Positions 1 to 7,791 of a stretch of 15,726 nt of DNA are shown here, piece after piece (within the stretch, counting starts at the first letter, position 1; the number at the start of each line of letters is the position of its first letter). Location of the stretch: the NCBI GenBank assembly GCA_944325615.1, contig CALVAU010000016.1:1-15726 (forward strand), written 5' to 3'. The notes beneath the pieces are model-generated. The model did no database searches and was not told the DNA's origin. It worked only from the letters and a program-made list of their open reading frames with translations. The translations under genes and the position numbers were made by a program. Origin of the DNA: Candidatus Gastranaerophilales bacterium (GTDB lineage: Bacteria; Cyanobacteriota; Vampirovibrionia; Gastranaerophilales; Gastranaerophilaceae).

Positions 1-8
1 GCTAACCA

Positions 9-857
9 TTACTTAGCATAAAGTACTGCACGAGCTGCTGCTGAGCCTGGAATAATTGATTGATCAAAGAATGCTACAGGATATATATCAGTTGGATTAG
101 TTACTGTACATGAAGAATCATCAGAGCCTGCAGTACCATTCATTGTGTTAGAGTCGCATCTTACTACTCGATTAGGACCTTTTTGTCCATTAACATCTAT
201 AAAACCATAGCAATAGTTATCACTTGTAGTAGCTGTAGATGCTGCACAATTACCATGCTTGTTGTCAAAAATAAAAGTAATACCGTCATTCATAAATAAT
301 AATGTGCCATTTTCTCCTACAAGCTCGCTCATTTTTTGACTATCTGCAGCATCTCCTTCACCAGCACCAGTCAATGCGTTTAATAGAGTAGCATCTCCAC
401 CGTGACCGCCATCGTCATCGTCATCGTCATCACCAGTTCCAGCTCCAGTAGCTGGAGCTGCTGTGTTAATAAGATCATCAGTATCGCCACCATCAACTAT
501 CAAATACGCATCTGCATCACCTGCATCACCGTCGAAATCAGTTCCAGATGCAACTTTTACAACATTCATTCTATTTTTGAATAATGTATATAAAGTTTGA
601 GCTTCACCGTCAGCAGCTTGGCCATTATTTGTACCATCTACCGTTTGAGACAAGTCATAGTCTTCCAAAGCTATATTCATAACTACAGCTTGTGATAGCA
701 CTGATAATGCTTTTTTATAAGCTGTTTTGTATTGAGCACCTTGAGTAGAATTTATCAATGTCGGCATTGTCATTGCGGCAACTACCCCGATAATACCTAA
801 AGTAATCAACACCTCTGCGAGCGTAAAACCGCCCATACCAATAGTTCTCTTTAACAT
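9..857 (-). CDS. Type IV pilin / type II secretion pseudopilin-like protein with Asp-rich insert
   Basis: This 282-residue protein has a class III (prepilin) signal: short basic leader, Gly10, then FTLAEVLITLGIIGVVAAMT with the conserved Glu at +5 (Glu15). The hydrophobic helix spans about residues 11-34 and would anchor the subunit in the membrane or pack it in a pilus core after PilD-type cleavage. The globular part holds a conserved-looking segment, FIDVNGQKGPNR (219-230), also present in modified form in the two damaged pilins near 13-14 kb. Residues 103-155 are strongly acidic, with seven consecutive Asp (143-149), then GGHGGDATL, which resembles one RTX calcium-binding nonapeptide. ATG 857 is preceded by a GGAGGT ribosome site (863-868). 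It is transcribed divergently from the XRE gene at 985. Whether it is a major pilin, a minor pilin or a pseudopilin cannot be told from sequence. Confidence 0.9.
   Translation of the reverse strand: MLKRTIGMGGFTLAEVLITLGIIGVVAAMTMPTLINSTQGAQYKTAYKKALSVLSQAVVMNIALEDYDLSQTVDGTNNGQAADGEAQTLYTLFKNRMNVVKVASGTDFDGDAGDADAYLIVDGGDTDDLINTAAPATGAGTGDDDDDDDGGHGGDATLLNALTGAGEGDAADSQKMSELVGENGTLLFMNDGITFIFDNKHGNCAASTATTSDNYCYGFIDVNGQKGPNRVVRCDSNTMNGTAGSDDSSCTVTNPTDIYPVAFFDQSIIPGSAAARAVLYAK
411..431. repeat. Hexanucleotide microsatellite inside the pilin-like gene
   Basis: ATCGTC is repeated 3.5 times on the plus strand; read on the minus strand it is alternating GAT/GAC codons and encodes the Asp7 run (residues 143-149). 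Loss or gain of 3 or 6 bases would change the length of the acidic run without shifting the frame. Variation between strains is inferred, not seen. Confidence 0.8.
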
Positions 858-888
858 TTTATACCTCCATAATATAAGTTACATTATT

Positions 889-917
889 ATAATAACATAT
901 CGATATCAATTTGTCAA
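889..917 (-). promoter_or_regulatory. Promoter of the pilin-like gene
   Basis: On the minus strand there is a perfect -35 TTGACA (917-912), a 17-base spacer and a -10 TATTAT (894-889). The -10 is preceded by TG-n, giving the extended form TGTTATTAT. Transcription would begin near 882, just ahead of the GGAGGT ribosome site at 863-868. This is the best sigma-70-type promoter in the window. Confidence 0.75.
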
Positions 918-937
918 TATTTTTGATATTTATATCA
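895..937. promoter_or_regulatory. Paired palindromic operator candidates between pilin and XRE genes
   Basis: A perfect 14-bp palindrome TGATAT-TT-ATATCA lies at 924-937. A second, imperfect copy ACATAT-CG-ATATCA lies at 895-908 (right half identical, left half 4 of 6). The imperfect site sits in the spacer of the pilin promoter and the perfect one just upstream of its -35. The 6-2-6 layout suits a dimeric XRE/Cro-type repressor, and such a gene starts at 985. Binding by that protein is inference. Confidence 0.55.
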
Positions 938-984
938 TTATTTACAACGTTAAAATGTTTTAATTTTTCTTATAAGGGGGCGAC

Positions 985-1299
985 TTGGACAAATATTTAC
1001 TTGGAAAACAGATAAAACAACTCCGTATAGATAGAGGGTTGTCGCAGGAAAAGCTGTCCGAAATGATTTACATTTCGCCAAGGCAGATGTGTCTTATCGA
1101 GAACGGAAACTCTTACCCTTCACTTGATACGTTTATCAGAATTGCTGAAGTTTTGGAAATCGATATTAATAAGTTTTTTAAAATTAATGCAAGAGATTAT
1201 GATGAATATAGGAATTCCGTCATTGATATTGTCAAAATGCTCGACAGGCGAAAACTGCCGCTTGTGAGAGATCTTCTCATTGCGGTTAATGCGCATTAA
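985..1299 (+). CDS. Small XRE-family HTH transcriptional regulator
   Basis: A 104-residue protein. Residues 7-64 form an HTH_3/Cro-C1 domain: KQIKQLRIDRGLSQEKLSE, then SPRQMCLIENGNSYPSLDTF as turn, recognition helix and following helix, ending in LEIDINKFF. The remaining 40 residues are charged and helical and may serve dimerisation. The start is a TTG at 985 preceded by AAGGGGG (974-980). No in-frame ATG occurs before Met27, which would remove the first helix, so TTG is favoured. It is divergent from the pilin-like gene at 9-857 and likely regulates it and/or itself through the palindromes at 895-937. A weak terminator follows at 1315-1332. Confidence 0.85.
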   Translation: MDKYLLGKQIKQLRIDRGLSQEKLSEMIYISPRQMCLIENGNSYPSLDTFIRIAEVLEIDINKFFKINARDYDEYRNSVIDIVKMLDRRKLPLVRDLLIAVNAH

Positions 1300-1314
1300 T
1301 AAATTTTGGATTAT

Positions 1315-1332
1315 GCCTTAGGAGGCTTTTTT
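1315..1332 (+). terminator. Probable rho-independent terminator after the XRE gene
   Basis: GCCT, loop TAGG, AGGC, followed by six T. The stem is only 4 bp but GC-rich and ends directly in the T run, 15 bases past the XRE stop codon. Confidence 0.45.
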
Positions 1333-1481
1333 GTAATTATTTTTCGGTTATTGTATTTTTTATTTTGCAAATAGTTTATTTGTTTTAAGTATTTTGAATT
1401 TAAAAAACTTCTTTAATTTATTGAAAGACTTACGCTAAAAGATTTCTAGTGCGACAAGTGAACAGCTCTGCCATTGGATTT

Positions 1482-1854
1482 GAGATCCTTCGGGCATCGC
1501 CCTCAGGATGACAGAGTATGTTATTCTGAACTTTTTGTCATTCTGAGTACTCTGTCATTCTGAGCGTAAGCGAAGAATCTAATCAGTCTTAATTGAGATC
1601 CTTCGGGCATCGCCCTCAGGATGACAGATTATGTTATTCTGAACTTTCTGTCATTCTGAGTACTCTGTCATTCTGAGCGTAAGCGAAGAATCTAATCAGT
1701 CTTAATTGAGATCCTTCGGGCTTCGCCCTCAGGATGACAGGATTTTGTTATTTTGAGTATAGTGTCATTTTGAGTATTCTGTCATTCTGAGCGTAAGCGA
1801 AGAATCTAATCGATCTTAATAAAGCTCCTTCGGGAGTTGTCCTCAGGATGACAG
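1482..1854. repeat. Tandem array of about 3.3 units of 113 bp, rich in inverted repeats
   Basis: The landmark GAGATCCTTCGGGC recurs at 1482, 1595 and 1708 (spacing exactly 113), with a degenerate fourth copy at about 1822. The partner landmark TGTCATTCTGAGCGTAAGCG recurs at 1553, 1666 and 1780. Units 1 and 2 are nearly identical; unit 3 and the last partial unit have drifted. Similar palindromic intergenic motifs (CATTCTGAGCG...GAAGAATCT) occur, as I recall, in many unrelated bacterial genomes, so this is probably a REP/MITE-like element that has undergone tandem amplification. No transposase gene is in the window. Confidence 0.85.
1553..1626. repeat. Long imperfect hairpin within the repeat unit
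   Basis: The left arm TGTCATTCTGAG...CGAAGAATCT (1553-1580) is complementary to the right arm AGATCCTTCG...CTCAGGATGACA (1596-1626): 12 bp with one mismatch or G-T pair, an internal bulge, then 10 bp with one mismatch, around a loop of about 15 bases. The same arms recur at 1666-1739 and, more weakly, at 1780-1853. The right arm also contains a small GGGC-atc-GCCC hairpin. Confidence 0.75.
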
Positions 1855-1940
1855 AGATATATTTTGGTTTTGTTACAACTATCAGCTTACAATAAAGTTT
1901 TACAATTATTGGCGCTCAGATTGAGTAAACTGCCTGTCTA

Positions 1941-1969
1941 TTGATTTATTTAAAAAATTGTGATAAACT
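1941..1969 (+). promoter_or_regulatory. Probable pyrF promoter
   Basis: -35 TTGATT (1941-1946), 17-base spacer, and an extended -10 TGATAAACT (TG at 1961-1962, hexamer TAAACT at 1964-1969). Transcription would start near 1976, shortly before the ribosome site GAGAGGTGG (1981-1989). The -10 block is almost identical to the one upstream of the aminotransferase gene at 14552. Confidence 0.6.
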
Positions 1970-1997
1970 TCACGTATATTGAGAGGTGGTAGTTAAT

Positions 1998-2753
1998 ATG
2001 ATTAAACCGATGTCGCCCAAAGACCGTATTATTCTTGCGCTTGACGTTGATACGCTTGATGAAGTCAGAGAGTTAGTTATTGAGCTTAAAGATTATGTAG
2101 GGTATTTTAAAATCGGGCTGCCATTAATTATAAATTGCGGATTTGAAGCTGTCAGACTTATTGAAGAGCTTGGCGGAAAATGCTATTATGACGGAAAATT
2201 TCATGATATTCCAAATACCGTACAAAAAGCGTGTATTAATCTTGTGAAAAACAACATTCATTTCTTTAATATTCATATTCAAGGCGGATCTAAAATGACA
2301 ACTTCTGCCGTAAAAGCTGTAAAAGCAGCGGCTAAAAGACTTGAAAAAGAGCCTCCCGTTATTCTTGGAGTTACGCTTTTATCAAGTTTCGGTCAAAGAT
2401 CGCTTACTGAAGAATGATGTGTTAACAAAAATATTGAAGATTATGTGCTCCAGCTTGCAAAAGTTGCTAAAGAATCAGGACTTGACGGAGTTGTTGCTAG
2501 TGCTGATGAAGCTAAAAGAATCAGAGAGCAAATCGGTGATGATTTTATAATTGTATGTCCAGCTACCCGTCCGACTTGGGCTGGGGTTGATGATCAGGTG
2601 AGATTTGATAGTCCGACAAAGGCTATAAAATCAGGCGTTGATTTTATGGTTGTCGGAAGACCGATTACTAAGTCTGAAGATAGAGTCGCTGCAGCTAAAC
2701 TTATTATCGATGAAATTGAAAACGCTCTTGAAAATAAAGAAGCTTTTGTATAA
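1998..2753 (+). pseudogene. pyrF: Orotidine 5'-phosphate decarboxylase, interrupted by an in-frame TGA
   Basis: OMP decarboxylase catalyses the last step of UMP synthesis. Translation from ATG 1998 (ribosome site GAGAGGTGG at 1981-1989; a GTG at 1986 would overlap that site) shows ALDVD near residue 14, FKIG with Lys38, and YYDGKFHDIPNT, which supplies the Asp65-Lys67-Asp70 catalytic group. After LTEE a TGA (2415-2417) stops the frame. The same frame then continues CVNKNIEDYV, GLDGVVASADEAKRI and VVGRPITKSED to TAA at 2753, restoring a normal-length family member (250 sense codons plus one stop). By alignment with the Bacillus subtilis protein as I remember it, the stop replaces a Leu, so TTA to TGA is the simplest change. 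It may be a true nonsense mutation, a sequencing error, or read-through. TGA ends other genes here (14432, 12979), so general recoding is unlikely. The usual phosphate-binding TPGIRP appears as CPATRP. Confidence 0.85.
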
Positions 2754-2771
2754 ATAGCATTTCTCATTTAT

Positions 2772-5150
2772 TTAATCTGCTGTTTTTTGCGACATCAATT
2801 CATATCGTTTTCTGTCAGAATTAAACGTATAAATTTTATAAATATCACCGTCTGTCGATATTTTTATAGAATTATTTTCATCAGTTCGATAAATTTCAGT
2901 ATCTTTTAATATATCTAAAGTTATCGGACTTGGGTGCCCGTAGCTGTTTTTGCCAGTCGAAATTATTGAAACTGAGGGATTATGTTTTTCGATAAAATTT
3001 GCAGTTACTACATTTTGCGCTCCGTGATGTCCGACTTTTAGGCTTTCTAAGTTTTTAGGAAGCTTTGAGGAAATTCTTTCAATGGCGTTTGCGCCTGCAT
3101 CAGCTGAAAATAACATATCAAAATCTTTGTAAGATATTAACGCTATTATAGAAGAATCATTTTCATCCTCTGATTTTTTAACAAAAGTTCTTATTGATAA
3201 ATCAGGTTCTTGAAAAACAACTTTATCATCCTGTGCGACTTTTAAATTCTTTGCGTTTTTATATATTCCAAGTGCTGTTGAAGAGGTATCATTGTCTGAA
3301 TTTACAATGACTTCAGATACTTTTGTCTTTTTGAGCAAATCCTCTGCTCCGCCTGCATGGTCAGAATCAAAATGCGTGATTAGCATTAAGTCGATATCAT
3401 TTATTCCCCTATCTTTTAGGTATTTCCTTATTATAAATTCTCCTTGTGATTTTCCCCCTTTATAGCCAGCTTTGCCCGTATCGATTATTATATACTTATT
3501 TTCCGGAGTTTTAAGAAGAAAAGCATCTGCATTACCGACATCAAAAGTTATTATTTCAAGTTTTCCGTTTGGAATATGGATTGCTGTGATTATCAGAATT
3601 CCAATAAGGCCCGATACAAGTGCAATATGCCTTTTGGTAAAGCCTTCTTTTATCATCAATGTCAATGTAAGAATTATCAAGTAATACAAGAACACCTGCA
3701 AAATTGACGGGTGAAAAGTCTCAATTAACGAATTTGGCAATGAGGCAAAGAAATTTGATAAAAATACCAAAATATTTAAAAAGATGTTCAGTATAAAATC
3801 AGAAATTCTGCACACATAATCTGCAATCGGAGTAATTATTGATAATACTGATGAGATAAATCCTCCAAAACTTATTACTGATAAAAACGGCATAATTGAT
3901 ACGTTTGCAAAAAACGAATATGTGCTGATTGTATTAAAGTAGAACATCTGCAACGGTATTACCCAGACTTGTGCAACTATCGGAATTAAAAGGGTTCCTG
4001 CAAGAAATTCTTTTATTTTATTGCCTTTAAATTTATCTAACAATACATTTGCAGTGCAGATTATCCCAAAAGTTACGAGGAATGAAAGCTGAAAGCCTAC
4101 ATCATTTACAAACGCAGGATTATAAATCAGCATCAACATCGCGACAAATGATAAAAGCGCAATTGAATGAGAGTCTCTATCTATGAGTTTGCCAAACAGG
4201 ACAAAAAGAATCATTAACGAAGCTCTTATTACAGATGGTCCAAGCCCTGTCATAAGCGTATATAAAACAATTACACCCATGCCGGATATAACTCTTGGTT
4301 TATACGGGATTTTCAAAAGTCCTGTAAGATAGAACCAAAACCCGAAAATAAAAGCTACATTCATGCCTGACGCTGCTAAGATATGCAAAAGTCCGGAGTT
4401 GGTAAAACTGTCTTTTACATAATCAGGAGGTGCTACAGCATCATCGCCGAATACAATACCGCCCAAAATCTCAAGATTAGGACTTTTAAGATATTTGGAA
4501 TGAACTTTTATTATGCGATTTCTGATATTATTCAGCCCCTGCATAAATTTCCATTTTATAGGCAAAGGCTCTTGAATGATTTCACAATCGGATTTATCCG
4601 CATATAATAGCGTAAAGGTATCAAAGTTGCGTAAATATTTTCCGTAATCAAATTGAGAAGGATTACTTGCCTTAAATGGAGTCCTTAGTTTAGCATTTAT
4701 TTTATATCTGTTACCAATATTAAAATCGGTAAAATCTCCATCTTTTGATGATATAGTAACAAAAGTTTTTGCTCTATATTTTTCTCCATCAATCTCATCT
4801 ACCAATAAAAAAAATTTTGATTTATCTTCTACGTTACTATTTGGTATCGAAATAATTCTTCCTGTAACTTCACCGTTCTTTGGTGCAATTTTATATAGGC
4901 TGTCAGAATTTTTTATTCTTAAATATGCATTAAAAAATCCTATATAAAAAATAAAAACCCACAAAAGAACAATTTTAAATGATACCCTGCTTTTTATAAC
5001 AAAAATAATTCCCAATAAAGTTACAAATAATGCCGAGGGGATTTCCCAATTATTGAAAAAAGAAACGGTACCTAAAATAAATAGAACTGATGTTATTAAC
5101 ATCAAAGTATTTTTCTTTTCAAGCGAAGATGCTATAAAATCCCTAATCAT
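2772..5150 (-). CDS. comEC: ComEC/Rec2-family DNA uptake channel
   Basis: ComEC is the inner-membrane channel through which single-stranded DNA enters during natural transformation. The 792 residues match the full family layout. There are N-terminal membrane helices (about 17-75), an OB-like extracytoplasmic region (85-195), and the competence domain, marked by LLHILAASGMNVAFIFGF (254-271), NDVGFQLSFLVTFG (349-362) and many helices to about 525. A C-terminal metallo-beta-lactamase-like domain follows, with DVGNADAFLL (537-546), ITHFDSDHAGG (591-601) and GHHG (707-710). All expected metal-ligand motifs are present, so the protein looks intact. It is the last gene of a leftward operon, 34 bases after the GHL10 gene; its ribosome site is weak. 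It converges on pyrF with 18 bases between stop codons and no obvious terminator. Confidence 0.93.
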   Translation of the reverse strand: MIRDFIASSLEKKNTLMLITSVLFILGTVSFFNNWEIPSALFVTLLGIIFVIKSRVSFKIVLLWVFIFYIGFFNAYLRIKNSDSLYKIAPKNGEVTGRIISIPNSNVEDKSKFFLLVDEIDGEKYRAKTFVTISSKDGDFTDFNIGNRYKINAKLRTPFKASNPSQFDYGKYLRNFDTFTLLYADKSDCEIIQEPLPIKWKFMQGLNNIRNRIIKVHSKYLKSPNLEILGGIVFGDDAVAPPDYVKDSFTNSGLLHILAASGMNVAFIFGFWFYLTGLLKIPYKPRVISGMGVIVLYTLMTGLGPSVIRASLMILFVLFGKLIDRDSHSIALLSFVAMLMLIYNPAFVNDVGFQLSFLVTFGIICTANVLLDKFKGNKIKEFLAGTLLIPIVAQVWVIPLQMFYFNTISTYSFFANVSIMPFLSVISFGGFISSVLSIITPIADYVCRISDFILNIFLNILVFLSNFFASLPNSLIETFHPSILQVFLYYLIILTLTLMIKEGFTKRHIALVSGLIGILIITAIHIPNGKLEIITFDVGNADAFLLKTPENKYIIIDTGKAGYKGGKSQGEFIIRKYLKDRGINDIDLMLITHFDSDHAGGAEDLLKKTKVSEVIVNSDNDTSSTALGIYKNAKNLKVAQDDKVVFQEPDLSIRTFVKKSEDENDSSIIALISYKDFDMLFSADAGANAIERISSKLPKNLESLKVGHHGAQNVVTANFIEKHNPSVSIISTGKNSYGHPSPITLDILKDTEIYRTDENNSIKISTDGDIYKIYTFNSDRKRYELMSQKTAD

Positions 5151-5184
5151 TATTTCTTAATTCCGAATATTTTTATGTTTCAGT

Positions 5185-7131
5185 CTATCTTTGCCAAAAA
5201 CGTTTTTTCTTTTCTTTTTTTATACTATTTTGCTTATTTTGAGTTTTTTGGTTTGCAGTCGATGTTGTACCGTCAATACGTTTTAATGTTACTGCACCTT
5301 TATTGTTACTATTTTGAGCAGCAACATCCTTAGAATCATCAAATACTCTTCTTGCAAGTGTTTTTATATACTTGTCATCAAGGTGAGCATAATCGAATAA
5401 AATTACACCGTTTATATTGAGCTTTCTTGTCTCATGGATTTCTCTTATCAAATCTTCTTCACTACCGCCCATAAACGTTACAAAAAGTCCTGCAAACAAA
5501 TCTGTACCAGGAGCTTTTGCATTAACTACATTTTTTATCAATGTATTAAGAGTTCTTGCGTTACAAGTTAGGAACAATGGAGTAAAGCCGTTCACATAAC
5601 CTTTTGTACTCCAAGATCTCCAATCCTGCTGTTTGGTATTAAGAGCTGACAATCTGTCAGGAAATATTACAGCACTGATATAAGTACCTTTATCACGACC
5701 TAAAGCCCCTACTTTACTTACAAAATAAGTTACTTTATTTCTTCTGTATTCACACCATTTAAGCCATAGTGGATCATTTACTGTTATATCAACAGGATCT
5801 TTACCATATATAGTATAAAACTCGTTTCTTGCAATATCCGTATATCCCCAAGCGTTTGTATCATTTACAGATACTGATTGAGGATATCTTATGTAATCCA
5901 AATTTATACCGTCAACTTTATAATCATCAATAATTTCTGTTATCAAGGCAAGTAAAAATTCATGCACTTCGGCATTTGCCGGATCTATAAAAAAGCCGTT
6001 ATGCTCTGATATTGAAGGGGTTGGGGCATTTACGTTATAATTACGTTTTGTTTTATTAGCCCAAGAAGGTTTTACTGCAAGAATATTCTTAGGATTTGTC
6101 TCTGGACGCTGAATACCTACATAAAAAGTTTCAAACCAAACATGCACTTTCATATTATTTTTATGTGCATATTTAATCCAAGCTTTTAGAGGATCAAAGC
6201 CTTCAAATTTTTCATTTTGTTTTACAAATCCGTATTTTTCCATAGTTTTGCTCGGGAAAATAGTTCTGCCATGAAAATAAGTTTCTATAAAAATATTATC
6301 AATACCGGCTGCTTTTATGCGTTTTACTGATTCAGCTATATCTTTTTCAGTTTTTTCAACAGGTCTTACCCATACACCTTTAAATTCATTATTTTTATAA
6401 GGCAAAATAGATTTTAAAGCCATATTAGCTGATTCTATTGCTAACTGAGAATATCTTTGAATATTTTCAGGATTTTTTTCAGCCTTTTTTAGGTAATCTT
6501 GAGCCTCTTTAATATAATTGTTAGGAACACTAAAGTCATAGTTGGCAGTACTGCTTTTATAATACTCTATCATAGCTTTAGCTTCATCAATTTTTTTACC
6601 AGCTTCAAATAGATAACTTTCAGAAGTTGTATAGACATATAAAGTATTTGATACTGAATCAATATAGACTTTTGTACCAACTTTTATGTTTTTGGTAATC
6701 CAGTTTTTCGCAACGCCATGCCCACTTATTACAAGACCGTTTGCTGGTATAAATGAATCCGCACCGCTCATTTCAGTAACGGTATTACCTTCTACAACCG
6801 CTTCTGCTCCAAATTCATTTGTACCTGTTCTTATAGCATAGCCACCAGTATAAACTATTAACTGATTCATACCTCTGGCACCCGGCAAATAACTTCCGGA
6901 TTTATTTGAATAAGCCGTCGGATTTACATAATTAATTTTCATTGAAGATTTATTCAATATTATTTCATTCTTTTTAGGCTGATATTCCTGATACGCTGGC
7001 AAATCAAGAACATTTATAACATTGTTGGTAATATCATTACTGTTATCAAGACTTTCCAATGCATAAGCTCTGCCTGATATTAGTAAAATACAAACTACAA
7101 ATAGCAAAAATATTTTTTTTAATGTCATCAT
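5185..7131 (-). CDS. Secreted glycoside hydrolase-like protein (GHL10 / DUF187 family)
   Basis: A 648-residue protein with a signal peptide (MTLKKIFLLFVVCILLISG..AYA, cleavage near residue 24). Residues 60-178 form an N-terminal beta-rich region with GGYAIRTGTNEFGAEAVVEG and GLVISGHG. A helical linker (180-245) follows, then a TIM-barrel region from GVWVRP (252-257) through HVWFETF (330-336), FFIDPAN (380-386) and DGINLDYIRYP (407-417), typical of the glycosyl hydrolase-like 10 family and its cyanobacterial relatives. The C-terminal 45 residues are low-complexity, rich in Asn, Gln and Lys. Substrate is unknown; cell-wall or surface glycan is a guess from the family. ATG 7131 directly abuts the TAA of the TPR gene, and the ribosome site AGGGAG lies inside that gene's 3' end, so the two are translationally linked. 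Confidence 0.85.
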   Translation of the reverse strand: MMTLKKIFLLFVVCILLISGRAYALESLDNSNDITNNVINVLDLPAYQEYQPKKNEIILNKSSMKINYVNPTAYSNKSGSYLPGARGMNQLIVYTGGYAIRTGTNEFGAEAVVEGNTVTEMSGADSFIPANGLVISGHGVAKNWITKNIKVGTKVYIDSVSNTLYVYTTSESYLFEAGKKIDEAKAMIEYYKSSTANYDFSVPNNYIKEAQDYLKKAEKNPENIQRYSQLAIESANMALKSILPYKNNEFKGVWVRPVEKTEKDIAESVKRIKAAGIDNIFIETYFHGRTIFPSKTMEKYGFVKQNEKFEGFDPLKAWIKYAHKNNMKVHVWFETFYVGIQRPETNPKNILAVKPSWANKTKRNYNVNAPTPSISEHNGFFIDPANAEVHEFLLALITEIIDDYKVDGINLDYIRYPQSVSVNDTNAWGYTDIARNEFYTIYGKDPVDITVNDPLWLKWCEYRRNKVTYFVSKVGALGRDKGTYISAVIFPDRLSALNTKQQDWRSWSTKGYVNGFTPLFLTCNARTLNTLIKNVVNAKAPGTDLFAGLFVTFMGGSEEDLIREIHETRKLNINGVILFDYAHLDDKYIKTLARRVFDDSKDVAAQNSNNKGAVTLKRIDGTTSTANQKTQNKQNSIKKEKKKRFWQR

Positions 7132-7791
7132 TTACTCCCTAATAGAATGATAATATTCTGATTTTTCATAATCCAATAGTTCAAGTGAGTATATTTTATC
7201 TTCTACACTTATATCTCCCGGATTTATCGAATTTACTTTGGTGTATAACTCCTTTGATCTTTTCAAATCACCTAACTTTTCGTAAAGCTCAGCAAGTTTT
7301 AAGTTTGTTACATAATTATCTTTATATCCGTTATTATACGCAATCAAATAATATTTTAAACCCTTTTCATACATATTTCTTTTTTTATGAAATTCTCCAA
7401 AATAAAAGTTAACATAAGGGTTATTCTTATCAAGATTTAGGGCACGTGAAAAATATTTTTTTGCTAAAATATCTTTACCCTGTTCATCCAGAATCCTGGC
7501 CATTTGTACAAAAGGATAATAATTATAAGGTTCTGCTTTTGATAACAAAAAATATTTTTGCATTGATTTTTGATAATAATACTTTTGCTCTTTTTCGGTA
7601 GGACTATCAAAAGCTTTAACAAAATACATATCCCCTTCTTTTTTTAGGGCTTCTGGATTTAACTTTGTAGTATCAAACCCAGCTTTTTCATACGGCGAAT
7701 ATCCGCTATCAGATGCTATTGATGGCGGATATTGCAAAAAAAGTATTAAAAACAGAGGAAGAACAAGTAATTTCCTATAGGTCATCAACAT
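7132..7791 (-). CDS. Secreted tetratricopeptide-repeat protein
   Basis: A 219-residue protein with a signal peptide (RKLLVLPLFLILFLQYPPSIAS, cleavage near residue 27) and about three TPR-like helix pairs: 91-124 (ILDEQGKDILAKKYFSRALN), 126-158 and 161-193 (KLAELYEKLGDLKRSKELYT), each ending with a Pro- or Asn-containing turn such as NLDKNNP or SINPGD. TPRs mediate protein contacts; the likely setting is the periplasm or cell surface. The start overlaps the upstream gene by 17 bases (ATG 7791, alternative ATG 7785), with no clear ribosome site, so translational coupling is likely. Partner unknown; the neighbouring GHL10 protein and ComEC are candidates by operon context only. Confidence 0.8.
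   Translation of the reverse strand: MLMTYRKLLVLPLFLILFLQYPPSIASDSGYSPYEKAGFDTTKLNPEALKKEGDMYFVKAFDSPTEKEQKYYYQKSMQKYFLLSKAEPYNYYPFVQMARILDEQGKDILAKKYFSRALNLDKNNPYVNFYFGEFHKKRNMYEKGLKYYLIAYNNGYKDNYVTNLKLAELYEKLGDLKRSKELYTKVNSINPGDISVEDKIYSLELLDYEKSEYYHSIRE

Larger units (their letters stand above)
1300..1997. other. Long intergenic region
   Basis: No gene or RNA gene is visible in these 698 bases. In order, they hold a weak terminator (1315-1332), an AT-rich stretch with no recognisable signal (1333-1481), the 113-bp tandem repeat array (1482-1854), a further AT-rich stretch (1855-1940), and the pyrF promoter and ribosome site (1941-1989). Confidence 0.7.

Noticed and set aside
1..17. GCTAA...TTAGC inverted repeat at the left edge as a pilin terminator
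   Set aside because: Only a 5-bp stem overlapping the stop codon, and the downstream T run (if any) lies outside the window.
402..584. 60-residue Ser/Ile-rich reading frame opposite the pilin gene
   Set aside because: It is the antisense shadow of the Asp-coding repeat; low-complexity translation and no ribosome site.
1482..1854. CRISPR array
   Set aside because: Units are 113 bp with no short conserved repeat separated by unique spacers; the whole unit is repeated and no cas gene is present.
2415..2417. TGA read as Trp, Gly or selenocysteine (alternative code)
   Set aside because: TGA is the natural stop of the XRE gene at 14432 and of the pilin fragment at 12979, Trp is TGG throughout, and no stable SECIS-like stem follows the codon. 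Local read-through remains possible.
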